The notes under the pieces were generated by a model that had not been told where the DNA came from, searched no databases, and worked only from the letters and a program-made list of their open reading frames with translations. 64,000 bases of DNA. Origin: an uncultured Bacteroidales bacterium. Lineage in GTDB: Bacteria; Bacteroidota; Bacteroidia; Bacteroidales; Paludibacteraceae. Where the stretch lies: positions 1-64,000 of the forward strand of contig ONIM01000005.1 of assembly GCA_900317885.1 (NCBI GenBank), in the 5' to 3' direction. Positions 25,571 to 32,831 of the stretch are shown piece by piece. Each line of letters opens with the position of its first letter. The first letter of the stretch is position 1. Position numbers and translations under genes: made by a program.

Positions 25571-25785
25571 GCCGAAATAAGACGGAATAGGCAATAATAG
25601 GCCGAAATAGGCCGGGATAAGCCAAAATAGGCAAAATAAGCAGGGGTAAGCAATAATAGGCAATAATAGGCCGAGATAAGCAATAATAGGCCGAAATAGG
25701 CCGGGATAAGCCCAAATAGGCAAAATAGGCCGGGATAAGCAATAATAGGCAAAATAAGCAGGAATAAGCAGGAATAAGCAAATAA
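25571..25785 (+). repeat. 10-bp degenerate tandem array (about 22 units) forming a whole 5' leader
   Basis: Units of 9-10 bases follow the consensus GC-M-RRR-ATA-R, for example GCAATAATAG, GCCGAAATAG, GCCGGGATAA and GCAGGAATAA. They fill the space between the promoter and ATG 25800. Because every unit carries TAA or TAG and the period is not a multiple of three, the plus strand is closed in all frames, so this is untranslated leader. A-rich blocks repeat at about one helical turn. Confidence 0.93.
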
Positions 25786-25799
25786 ATCAAAAAAACAAT

Positions 25800-26315
25800 A
25801 TGAAAAAGTACTTTTTTGTAGCACTCATGTGCATGGTAAGCGCGGTATTTCTTAGTGCTTGCAACAAGAATGAGCCGGAAGATGGCGGGAACAAAGTGAA
25901 TTACGACCAGATGATTGGTTCGTGGAAGCTGACTTCCTACTCCGTTCTTTGGAAGAACCTCGATGACAACATCACCGAGAAAGAGCTGAACTACACCGAC
26001 GGTTATCTCGTTATTGAGAAGCGTAAAACCGACGATGGCGATGCGTATTTCTACAAAGAGAACTTCGCAGACGAGAGCCGCGAGGAGTACGAAGGCATGT
26101 TGGAAATCGACTCCAAGAACAACCAAGTTTATTTCCGCGCAGAGGATGGTTTTCAGCGTAGAGACAATGCGGAGATTTATGATTTCAAGGTTTCGTTCCC
26201 TGAGAACGGCAAGATGGAGTGGGACTACCATACAACAGCGACCCACAGCCGTAACAGCGTTTCCCATCAATGCAAACGCGATGTGAAAGCAGTATTTGTA
26301 AAACAACTACAATAA
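25800..26315 (+). CDS. Lipocalin-like-domain lipoprotein
   Basis: This is a 171-residue lipoprotein with signal MKKYFFVALMCMVSAVFLSAC (Cys21). After an acidic linker it has the typical lipocalin-like start IGSWKLTSYSVLW (about 40-52), alternating beta-strands (YLVIEKRKTDDGDAYFYKEN; NNQVYFRAEDGFQRRDNAE) and a closing strand with basic residues. Small lipocalin-like lipoproteins are abundant in Bacteroidota and mostly uncharacterised; ligand unknown. It is expressed from its own promoter through the unusual 10-bp-repeat leader. The next lipoprotein gene follows after 13 bases, with no promoter of its own. Confidence 0.82.
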   Translation: MKKYFFVALMCMVSAVFLSACNKNEPEDGGNKVNYDQMIGSWKLTSYSVLWKNLDDNITEKELNYTDGYLVIEKRKTDDGDAYFYKENFADESREEYEGMLEIDSKNNQVYFRAEDGFQRRDNAEIYDFKVSFPENGKMEWDYHTTATHSRNSVSHQCKRDVKAVFVKQLQ

Positions 26316-26328
26316 TTTATTTACAGCA

Positions 26329-26718
26329 ATGAAAAAGATTTTTTCTTTGGCAGTAATATTCTGCCTCGCCCTCGTGGGCGCAATGTTCGTTTCTTGTAAT
26401 GACGGACAGAAAAGCAGTTATCAGTATTTAGTACAGTTGGCTGCAGTAGAGCAGGATCAGCAGCTTAGCATGCAGTTTGAGTTGAATGGTCTGCCTATTA
26501 TCAACGAGGAGATGGAGAAAGCTTCTGACCAAAAAGGTTCTATCATCTTCAAAGACACTCGCTCCGGCGCCGACAAGCGTGCGAAAGACGCTTTCGCTAA
26601 AGGTGTAGAGCGTGTACGCAAAGAGACCAACAACTCGTACGAAGGATTGATCGTTGTTCTCAACGTTGCCGATCCGGACACGAACAAGCCTATCGAGGTT
26701 GACAAAGTGACACTTTAA
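26329..26718 (+). CDS. Small lipoprotein of unknown function
   Basis: This 129-residue lipoprotein has signal MKKIFSLAVIFCLALVGAMFVSC (Cys23). The mature part has a two-strand/helix plan: YQYLVQLAAVEQDQQLSMQF, then a Lys/Asp/Arg-rich helical centre (RSGADKRAKDAFAKGVERVR), then a hydrophobic strand (YEGLIVVLNVAD). I do not recognise the family. It lies 13 bases after the lipocalin-like gene, so the two are probably co-transcribed and exported together. The duplicated terminator (26760-26780) closes the unit. Confidence 0.75.
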   Translation: MKKIFSLAVIFCLALVGAMFVSCNDGQKSSYQYLVQLAAVEQDQQLSMQFELNGLPIINEEMEKASDQKGSIIFKDTRSGADKRAKDAFAKGVERVRKETNNSYEGLIVVLNVADPDTNKPIEVDKVTL

Positions 26719-26725
26719 GCCGTCT

Positions 26726-26807
26726 TAATGTAGAAAAATTGACGGATTTTGTACAAAAGGAGTGCTTCGGCACTCTTTTTGCGTTAATAGTTTGCGTATG
26801 TCAAAAA
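26726..26807 (+). repeat. Duplicated terminator-promoter cassette, copy 2
   Basis: Second copy of the 82-base cassette at 24933-25014, with one base difference. It lies between the small lipoprotein and dapB. Confidence 0.9.
26760..26780 (+). terminator. Rho-independent terminator
   Basis: GAGTGC-TTCG-GCACTC plus TTTTT, identical to the terminator at 24967. Confidence 0.93.
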
Positions 26808-26822
26808 AAAGCAGTAAATTTG
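26791..26822 (+). promoter_or_regulatory. Promoter of dapB
   Basis: TTTG (26791-26794) in TTTGCGTATGTC, 20 bases, then TAAATTTG (26815-26822). A leader of about 50 bases precedes dapB. Confidence 0.72.
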
Positions 26823-26877
26823 TAGCCGATTTTGTGCGCACGCAGTAAACGCGCACATACACGTATAATAAGAAAGG

Positions 26878-27534
26878 ATGAGAATAGCAATTATCGGATA
26901 CGGAAAGATGGGTCACATGATCGAAGAAGTGGCCCTGAGCAGAGGTCACGAGATTGTGGCTACTATTGACGCCGGCGATGCCTTCGACCTGAAAGGCGCC
27001 GACGTGGCGATTGAGTTTACTACTCCGGCAACGGCAGAGGAGAACATCCGCAAGGCCTGGGCACAAGGTGTGCCTGTAGTCTCCGGTTCGACCGGGTGGG
27101 ACGCCGCAGCACTGATGGACGAAGACCGACGGATGCATGACAAACAAATGCTCGTCTGGAGCAGCAATTACTCCGTAGGCGTCAATATATTCTTTGAGTT
27201 GAACAAGTTCCTGGCTGAGAAGATGGCATCCCAACCGCAGTACACCCCTTCCATCACCGAGACCCACCATATTCACAAACTCGACAAACCAAGCGGAACT
27301 GCCAAAACTTTGGCGGAACAAATAGAGAACGAACTCCCTTCCCTTCAGGGAGGGGCTGGGGGTAGGCTTCCTATCGAATCCATACGCGAAGGCGAAGTGC
27401 CGGGGACGCATGAGGTGAAATGGGACAGCGAGGAGGATACGATCATTATTACACACATCGCCAAAGGCCGCAGGGGTTTTGCCCTCGGAGCTGTACTCGC
27501 TGCGGAAGATATTTATAAAGAAAAAAACATATAA
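26878..27534 (+). CDS. dapB: 4-hydroxy-tetrahydrodipicolinate reductase
   Basis: DapB reduces hydroxy-tetrahydrodipicolinate with NAD(P)H in lysine and diaminopimelate synthesis. The 218-residue protein begins MRIAIIGYGKMGHMIEEVA with Rossmann GYGKMG. It has the acid-rich VATIDAGDAFD, SGSTGW, and the signature THHIHKLDKPSGTAKTLAEQ containing the catalytic His/Lys and the substrate-binding PSGTA. It is shorter than the E. coli enzyme, as is usual in Bacteroidota. Immediately after the signature a palindromic-element copy (27334-27369) encodes LPSLQGGAGGRL as an extra surface loop. It has its own promoter. Confidence 0.95.
   Translation: MRIAIIGYGKMGHMIEEVALSRGHEIVATIDAGDAFDLKGADVAIEFTTPATAEENIRKAWAQGVPVVSGSTGWDAAALMDEDRRMHDKQMLVWSSNYSVGVNIFFELNKFLAEKMASQPQYTPSITETHHIHKLDKPSGTAKTLAEQIENELPSLQGGAGGRLPIESIREGEVPGTHEVKWDSEEDTIIITHIAKGRRGFALGAVLAAEDIYKEKNI
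27334..27369 (+). repeat. Intragenic palindromic element, copy 5 (dapB)
   Basis: A 36-base copy: CTCCCTTCCCTTCAGGGAGG then GGCTGGGGGTAGGCTT, encoding LPSLQGGAGGRL. It is nearly identical to copy 8 at 55777, which is read in the same frame. Confidence 0.88.
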
Positions 27535-27538
27535 AACC

Positions 27539-27661
27539 CTGATTATTGATTTTAGTACTACGTACCTAAGAATCTTTATTTCGAAAACTTATCCCCGAAT
27601 AAATTCGATATAACTTTTCAAAACAAATCTTCTAATTCAACGAATAAAAATCAATAATCAG
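27539..27661. repeat. Perfect 15-bp inverted repeat bounding the dapB-lepB spacer
   Basis: CTGATTATTGATTTT (27539-27553) and AAAATCAATAATCAG (27647-27661) enclose 93 AT-rich bases containing GTACTACGTAC and further partial pairing (TTTATTTCG with CGAATAAA). There is no clear target duplication. It could be a miniature inverted-repeat element, or a dapB-end/lepB-leader RNA structure. Confidence 0.6.
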
Positions 27662-27697
27662 ACATAAACACAAAAAACAATTTTTTATTGGTCCAAA

Positions 27698-29146
27698 ATG
27701 GTCAAAAATGATCCGAAAAAGATGAAAAGTTTTCAAGATAGAATTAACGAAGTGTCGCGCGGAGGATGGATTCGCGCAGGGGTTTGGAGCGCGCTCTATA
27801 TCGCGTTCGTCATCTGGGTCGCATGGGGCGACTGGAAGAGTCTGGGTTGGCTGGTGTTGCTGCCGCTGATCGTAGATGCCTTCACAACGAAGTATATCAA
27901 CTACTCTTGGTGGCGGAAGTATAAGCCTACCCCCGACCCCTCCCTGAAAGGAGGGGAGAAGGGAGCAACGCCAAACCCCAAAGGGAATGCTTTTCTTTAT
28001 ACTTTGTTTAGTTGGATAGACGCGATTGTTTTTGCCCTCGTAGCGGTGTATTTCATCAACTTGTATATCTTCCAAAACTACCAGATTCCCTCTTCGTCTC
28101 TGGAGAAGAGTCTGCGTGTCGGAGACTTCCTGTACGTGAGCAAGATGGCGTACGGCGCGCGTGTGCCGCAGACGCCGCTCTCGATGCCGCTCGTGCAACA
28201 CACGATGCCGGAATGGTTGGGCGGAGGAAAGAGTTATCTGGATAATCCGCATTGGGACTACAAACGCCTAGCAGGTTGGACGAGTCCGAAGAAAGGCGAC
28301 ATCGTCGTTTTCAATTTTCCTGCCGGCGACACGGTGTGTCTGAAGATGCAGAATCCCGACTACTATACCCTCAAGCACTACTACGGCGAGGCGTTGTTAA
28401 GATCCCGCGAGGATGTCTTTGGCGAGATCGTCACGAGGCCTGTCGATAGGCGTGAGAACTACGTCAAACGCTGCGTGGGTGAACCGGGAGACTCGTTGAA
28501 AATCGTGGAGAACACGATTTTTACAAAGGGACTAAGTGCGCCAAGTGGGCAGTACTCAAGTACCACGGCGTGGCAGCGTGAGCCGGAGAGAGAGGGATTG
28601 CAGCTAAACTACCTCGTGCAGACCGACGGGCATGTGTTCGGGGCCAAATACCTGGAGAAGATCGGTATCAGCATAGCTGACCGCATCCAGATAGACGCCA
28701 CCACCTGGCATTTCCCGCTGACAAAGGCGATGAAGGAGGAGTTGACCCAGAACCCGCATGTGGTAGCCGTCGTAGTAGAACCATCGGAGCGCGGCGGAGA
28801 GGTCTATCCGCTGGGACATAACACCTGGACGCGCGACAACTACGGACCGATTTATATCCCGAAGAAAGGCGATAAACTGATGATTACCGAGGAGAACTAC
28901 TGGATCTATAAGCGGATTGCGGACGCGTACGAGTTCAAGTCCATGAAGATCGGCGAGGAGTACGAGTTTGAGATGGATTACTACTGGATGCAGGGCGACA
29001 ACCGCCATAACTCCGCCGACAGCCGTTATTGGGGCTTCGTACCGGAGGATCACATCGTCGGACGGCCGGTATTCATCTGGCTCTCCATCGACAAAGACAA
29101 ACATTCCATCCGCTGGAACAGGATTGGCAGAGGAGCAAAACGATGA
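27698..29146 (+). CDS. lepB: Signal peptidase I
   Basis: LepB cleaves signal peptides of exported proteins at the outer face of the inner membrane. The 482-residue length is typical of the large Bacteroidota form. Membrane segments are at about 30-62 and 103-125. The catalytic Ser block is NYQIPSSSLEKSLRVGDFL (Ser134, with Leu where Met is usual). The general-base block is NYVKRCVGEPGDSL (Lys257). The GDN block WMQGDNRHNSADSRYWGFVP lies near the C-terminus. A palindromic-element copy (27923-27964) encodes KPTPDPSLKGGEKG between the first membrane segments and the catalytic domain. The stop overlaps the next start (ATGA). Confidence 0.95.
   Translation: MVKNDPKKMKSFQDRINEVSRGGWIRAGVWSALYIAFVIWVAWGDWKSLGWLVLLPLIVDAFTTKYINYSWWRKYKPTPDPSLKGGEKGATPNPKGNAFLYTLFSWIDAIVFALVAVYFINLYIFQNYQIPSSSLEKSLRVGDFLYVSKMAYGARVPQTPLSMPLVQHTMPEWLGGGKSYLDNPHWDYKRLAGWTSPKKGDIVVFNFPAGDTVCLKMQNPDYYTLKHYYGEALLRSREDVFGEIVTRPVDRRENYVKRCVGEPGDSLKIVENTIFTKGLSAPSGQYSSTTAWQREPEREGLQLNYLVQTDGHVFGAKYLEKIGISIADRIQIDATTWHFPLTKAMKEELTQNPHVVAVVVEPSERGGEVYPLGHNTWTRDNYGPIYIPKKGDKLMITEENYWIYKRIADAYEFKSMKIGEEYEFEMDYYWMQGDNRHNSADSRYWGFVPEDHIVGRPVFIWLSIDKDKHSIRWNRIGRGAKR
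27923..27964 (+). repeat. Intragenic palindromic element, copy 6 (lepB, reverse orientation)
   Basis: The copy begins AAGCCTACCCCCGACCCC and continues TCCCTGAAAGGAGGGGAG, encoding KPTPDPSLKGGE. The ilvE copy has the same orientation and frame. Confidence 0.85.
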
Positions 29147-29667
29147 TTTTACCTACCGCATATTTGCCGCCGAAGTCGTACATGGACGCGCTGATGAGCG
29201 AACCCGCGACGATTGAGCAGATGGAGAGCTTTGAGAAACAGACGTTTCGCAACCGAGCGCTAATCCGCGACGCAAAAGGAGAGTTGGTACGACTAACCGT
29301 TCCGGTGGGCAAAGTAGAACACAAGCAGCTGACGCGGGATATTCAGATCAGCTACCAGACCCGGTGGCAACACCAACACTGGATCACCCTCGTCTCCGCG
29401 TACCAACACACGCCGTACTTTACGTATTTAGCCGATTACCTCAGGCCGTTCTACGAGAAAGAGTACAAGTGGCTGATCGATCTGAACGACGAGATGAACG
29501 CGACGCTGGTCGCCCTTCTAAAGAAAGAGAGACCGTTATTAGACGAAAGTCAAAAGTCGAAAGTCGAAAGACGCACCGCCGATTGGAGCGGACAAATTTG
29601 GACAGATAAACATCCGTGGCAAACGGAATTAAGTATATTAGATACGTTGTTTGATGAAAGAGATTGA
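29143..29667 (+). CDS. WbqC-like family protein
   Basis: The 174-residue protein starts at ATG 29143 (MILPTAYLPPKSYMDALMSE), overlapping the lepB stop as ATGA; the frame is open further upstream but only as antiparallel reading over lepB. It matches the WbqC-like family: an N-terminal LPTAYLPP block, FRNRALIRDAKGELVRLTVPV, and a central WQHQHWITLVSAYQHTPYF with the typical Tyr/Phe-rich end. WbqC-like proteins are often in polysaccharide or aminosugar gene sets, and their biochemistry is not settled. Around residues 132-145 it carries ESQKSKVERR, encoded by a 7-bp array identical to one in dxs. It overlaps ilvE by 14 bases. Confidence 0.88.
   Translation: MILPTAYLPPKSYMDALMSEPATIEQMESFEKQTFRNRALIRDAKGELVRLTVPVGKVEHKQLTRDIQISYQTRWQHQHWITLVSAYQHTPYFTYLADYLRPFYEKEYKWLIDLNDEMNATLVALLKKERPLLDESQKSKVERRTADWSGQIWTDKHPWQTELSILDTLFDERD
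29540..29574 (+). repeat. 7-bp tandem array inside the WbqC-like gene
   Basis: Units are TAGACGA, AAGTCAA, AAGTCGA, AAGTCGA and AAGACGC. The last 28 bases are nearly the same as in dxs (16920-16946) and are read in the same frame. Confidence 0.85.
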
Positions 29668-30700
29668 TTGGAGTAAATTGGGATTTCATTACACGGAGCC
29701 GGACTATATAGTTCGCGCCGCGTATCACGATGGCGCGTGGGAAGAACCCTACGCCACGAAGGACAAGTTCCTGCACTTGCATGTGTCGGCTACTTGTTTG
29801 CAGTATGGGCAAGAGGCCTTTGAGGGGCTGAAAGCTTTCCGGGGAGTAGATGGGAAGATCCGTATCTTCCGCTGGCGGGATAATGCCAAACGAATGGCGC
29901 GAAGCGCAGAGGGCTTGTACATGCAGCCCGTTCCGGAGGAGTTGTTCGGCAAAGCCATCCGGCTGGCGTTGGAGAAGAACCTGGATTTTCTGCCGCCTTA
30001 CGGAACTGGCGCAACGCTTTATTTCCGACCGCTGCTGATCGGTACGACGCCGAGGCTGGGTGTAGGACCGGGCAGAGACTTTGAGTTCATCGTCATCCCT
30101 TCGCCGATAGGTCCGTACTATCCGGGCAAGTTCCATTGCACAACCTTTATCGTGAACCGGCATGTGGATCGTGCGGCGCCTTACGGAACAGGTACATTCA
30201 AGGTCGGCGGTAACTACGCCTCGTCCTTCCGGGCTACCGAACCGGCTCATGCACAAGGCATGGACTGCCTCTTCCTCGATGCCAAACACCATCGGTATAT
30301 CGACGAGTGCTCGGCAGCGAACTTTATCGGTATAAAGAGGCCTACCCCCACCCCCTCCCTAAAGGGAAGGGAGCCTCAGATTGAATTTTTGACACCGCGG
30401 TCGTCCGCTATTCTGCCGAGTATCACGAATGACAGTCTAATGACCCTGGCAAAGGACTTAGGGATGAAAGTGACGAGACGGCATATCCGGCTGGAGGAAC
30501 TGGCGGACATGAGCGAAGCCGCAGCCTGCGGAACGGCGTGCGTCATTAGCCCAATCGACAAAGTGATCGATCCGGAGAAGAACAAGATCTACCACCTGAG
30601 CGACGAACCCGGACCGGTACTCACGAAATTGTACCACGCACTACGGGACATCCAATTCGGCCGAGCCGAAGATAAGCACGGATGGTGCACAATAATTTAA
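29654..30700 (+). CDS. ilvE: Branched-chain amino acid aminotransferase
   Basis: IlvE exchanges the amino group between branched-chain amino acids and 2-oxoglutarate, using PLP. The 348-residue product (from ATG 29654, MKEIDWSKLGFHYTEPDYIV; the preceding TTG is less likely) has the class IV fold markers GQEAFEGLKAFRG, LYFRPLLIGT, and the PLP-lysine region GTGTFKVGGNYASSF. It also has FLDAKHHRYIDECSAANFIGI and EAAACGTACVISPI near the end. Between the last two, a palindromic-element copy (30338-30373) encodes RPTPTPSLKGREP, adding a loop between conserved strands. Overlap with the WbqC-like gene suggests one operon from lepB to here. Confidence 0.95.
   Translation: MKEIDWSKLGFHYTEPDYIVRAAYHDGAWEEPYATKDKFLHLHVSATCLQYGQEAFEGLKAFRGVDGKIRIFRWRDNAKRMARSAEGLYMQPVPEELFGKAIRLALEKNLDFLPPYGTGATLYFRPLLIGTTPRLGVGPGRDFEFIVIPSPIGPYYPGKFHCTTFIVNRHVDRAAPYGTGTFKVGGNYASSFRATEPAHAQGMDCLFLDAKHHRYIDECSAANFIGIKRPTPTPSLKGREPQIEFLTPRSSAILPSITNDSLMTLAKDLGMKVTRRHIRLEELADMSEAAACGTACVISPIDKVIDPEKNKIYHLSDEPGPVLTKLYHALRDIQFGRAEDKHGWCTII
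30338..30373 (+). repeat. Intragenic palindromic element, copy 7 (ilvE, reverse orientation)
   Basis: The copy starts AGGCCTACCCCCACCCCC and continues TCCCTAAAGGGAAGGGAG, encoding RPTPTPSLKGRE, in the same frame as the lepB copy. Confidence 0.85.
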
Positions 30701-30713
30701 AACCAAATAATTT

Positions 30714-32252
30714 ATGTTTAAGAATCAACCCAAAGGATTGTTCGCGTTGGCTTTAGCCAACACAGGCGAGCGTTTCGGCTACTACACGATGTTAGCCGTC
30801 TTTGCGCTTTTCTTGCGCGCTAATTTTGGTCTGTCAGCTTCGGCTGCGGGCGCTATTTATGCCACGTTCCTGGCGTTCGTGTATTTCCTGCCGCTGATCG
30901 GTGGTATCATCGCCGATAAAATCGGTTACGGCAAGTGCGTGACGATAGGAATCATTATTATGTTCTTGGGCTACGTGCTTCTGGCGATCCCGATGGGAGG
31001 CGTAGAGTACGGCAGTACGGCTGTAGCCATGGCAGGTATGATCGGTGCATTAGTACTCATTAGTTTCGGAACCGGCCTCTTCAAAGGTAACCTGCAGGTG
31101 ATGGTCGGCAACCTCTACGACGACCCGGCTTATGCAGATCGCCGCGACGCTGCTTTCTCGCTGTTCTACATGGCAATCAACATCGGCGCTATGTTCGCTC
31201 CGACAGCCGCTGTGAAGATCATGGCTTGGGCGCAGGAGAGTTTGGGCGTGAGCGTGAACGACAGCTATCACTTCGCTTTCGCAGTAGCCTGCGCTTCGCT
31301 GGTACTCAGTATTGCTATCTATTACGCTTGCCGTCCGTGGTTCGAGCACGTGGAGAACACGGCCAAACAGGCAGCTGCGAGTGGTCAGAAAGTAGAGACC
31401 CTCTCGCCGGAACAAACGAAAAAACGTATCGTGGCGCTGTGCCTCGTCTTCGCCGTAGTACTCTTCTTCTGGATGGCTTTCCACCAGAACGGTCTGACGC
31501 TGACGTATTTTGCCAACGAGTTCGTAACGCCGGTAGTATCGGGCGTACAGACGATGGCTTTTGATATCTGGAACTTAGTGCTGGTAGCGATTCTTGTGTA
31601 CGCGCTGTTCGGCATCTTCGGCGATGGCGAGAAGAAAGCGAAGATGATCTGGTCGTGTGTCGGTGTAGCCGTGCTGGGTACATTAGCGTATAAGTACTTC
31701 CACCACCCCGCTGAGTTGGGTATCTCCGCACCGATCTTCCAGCAGTTCAACCCCTTCTACGTAGTTGCCCTGACGCCGGTGAGCATGGCTATCTTCGGTG
31801 CGCTGGCGGCGAAAGGAAAAGAACCCTCTGCGCCGCGTAAGATCGCGTACGGAATGTTGGTAGCCGCAGCGGCTTATGCGGTAATGGCATTCTGCTCAAT
31901 CGGCCTGCTGACTCCGGCAGAGCAAGAGTTGGCACGCGTCACCGGCGATGGTACGTTTGTAAACGCAAATGTGCTCATCCTCACCTATCTCGTATTGACT
32001 TTCGGCGAGCTGCTGCTCAGCCCGATGGGTATCTCGTTTGTCAGCAAAGTGGCACCTCCGCAATACAAAGGAATGATGATGGGTGGCTGGTTTGTAGCTA
32101 CTGCGCTGGGTAACTTCCTCGTTTCCGTAGGCGGTTACCTCTGGGGCAACCTGCCGTTGTGGCTCGTTTGGAGCGTGTTCATCGGAGTATGCCTCATCGC
32201 TGCTATCTTCATGTTCGCAATGATGGGTAAATTAGAAGACGCAACGAAGTAA
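30714..32252 (+). CDS. POT-family proton-dependent oligopeptide transporter
   Basis: This 512-residue inner-membrane symporter imports di- and tripeptides with protons. The POT signature is at the first helix, NTGERFGYYTMLAVFALFLR (E19-R20-F21...Y24), followed by GGIIADKIGYGKCVTIG and the second signature FGTGLFKGNLQVMVGNLYDD. About fourteen hydrophobic segments can be counted. A closing block, FGELLLSPMGISFVSKVAPP, is also typical. It lies 13 bases after ilvE. The 27-base gap to the next gene is entirely a 7-bp tandem repeat. Confidence 0.93.
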   Translation: MFKNQPKGLFALALANTGERFGYYTMLAVFALFLRANFGLSASAAGAIYATFLAFVYFLPLIGGIIADKIGYGKCVTIGIIIMFLGYVLLAIPMGGVEYGSTAVAMAGMIGALVLISFGTGLFKGNLQVMVGNLYDDPAYADRRDAAFSLFYMAINIGAMFAPTAAVKIMAWAQESLGVSVNDSYHFAFAVACASLVLSIAIYYACRPWFEHVENTAKQAAASGQKVETLSPEQTKKRIVALCLVFAVVLFFWMAFHQNGLTLTYFANEFVTPVVSGVQTMAFDIWNLVLVAILVYALFGIFGDGEKKAKMIWSCVGVAVLGTLAYKYFHHPAELGISAPIFQQFNPFYVVALTPVSMAIFGALAAKGKEPSAPRKIAYGMLVAAAAYAVMAFCSIGLLTPAEQELARVTGDGTFVNANVLILTYLVLTFGELLLSPMGISFVSKVAPPQYKGMMMGGWFVATALGNFLVSVGGYLWGNLPLWLVWSVFIGVCLIAAIFMFAMMGKLEDATK

Positions 32253-32282
32253 TGTTGAATGTTGAATGTTGAATGTTGAATG
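32251..32282 (+). repeat. 7-bp tandem array (4.5 units) between POT gene and next start
   Basis: The unit AATGTTG is repeated at 32251, 32258, 32265 and 32272, and the final AATG supplies the ATG of the next gene. It begins inside the TAA stop of the transporter. Each unit carries an ATG, but the upstream ones meet stops after four to six codons. Confidence 0.93.
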
Positions 32283-32831
32283 ACTGAGTTAATCAAATAT
32301 TTTGAGTCCCTCGAAGCGCGGATAGCGGAATACGAAAAACGCATCGCCGCGCTGGAGGAGGCTCAGCAGACCAACGAAGCGGTCATCGCTTCGATGGAGG
32401 CAGAGATCGAGGAACTGAAGAGCCGCCCTCTGCCGGAACCTCAGGTGGTAGAAAAAGTCGTGGAGAAGATCGTGGAGAAACCCGTCGAAATACCGGTATC
32501 TCGAGATATCGAAATATCGAAGGAGCCGGAGCCCGCTCCCGCTATAGCAGAGCCAGCGTCTGTAGTAGAGGAGCAAGTTTCTCCCAAAGCTGCGGTTTAT
32601 GGCAAACCGGTGGACGACATCCGTCAGGCAATCTCGTTGGGCGATCGGTTCTTGTACCAACGGGAGTTATTCGGTCAGAATGCCGAGCTGATGCAACGCA
32701 CCCTCACGGAGATCAATGAGCTGAAGTCCTTCGATGAGGCGATGACTTATATCGGATCCCGCTTCCAATGGGACACCGAGAGTAATAGTTACCAACAGTT
32801 TATCGTTTCCCTTCACCGCCGTTTCGGATAA
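32280..32831 (+). CDS. Coiled-coil protein of unknown function, conserved C-terminal domain
   Basis: This 183-residue cytoplasmic protein has an N-terminal coiled coil (about 5-50, MTELIKYFESLEARIAEYEK onward). A proline/valine/glutamate-rich spacer (VVEKVVEKIVEKPVEIPV) follows. The compact C-terminal domain (about 112-183) has DDIRQAISLGDRFLYQRELF and FDEAMTYIGSRFQWDTES. The C-terminal domain is widespread in Bacteroidota and not characterised. Its ATG is formed by the end of a 7-bp array. It is followed without gap by rsmI. Function is unknown; a scaffold or cytoskeletal role would be speculation. Confidence 0.8.
   Translation: MTELIKYFESLEARIAEYEKRIAALEEAQQTNEAVIASMEAEIEELKSRPLPEPQVVEKVVEKIVEKPVEIPVSRDIEISKEPEPAPAIAEPASVVEEQVSPKAAVYGKPVDDIRQAISLGDRFLYQRELFGQNAELMQRTLTEINELKSFDEAMTYIGSRFQWDTESNSYQQFIVSLHRRFG

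Noticed and set aside
25571-25785. CRISPR-like array
   Set aside because: Units are 9-10 bp, contiguous and without spacers; no cas genes.
25476-26306. Minus-strand frames with repeated AYxxLxxL peptides
   Set aside because: Produced by reading the 10-bp leader repeat and the lipocalin-like gene backwards; no start context or signal peptide.
26725-27456. 243-codon minus-strand frame opposite dapB
   Set aside because: Covers the terminator, the promoter and the palindromic element in reverse; dapB on the plus strand is certain.
27539-27661. Insertion sequence
   Set aside because: No transposase frame and no target duplication; kept only as an inverted repeat.
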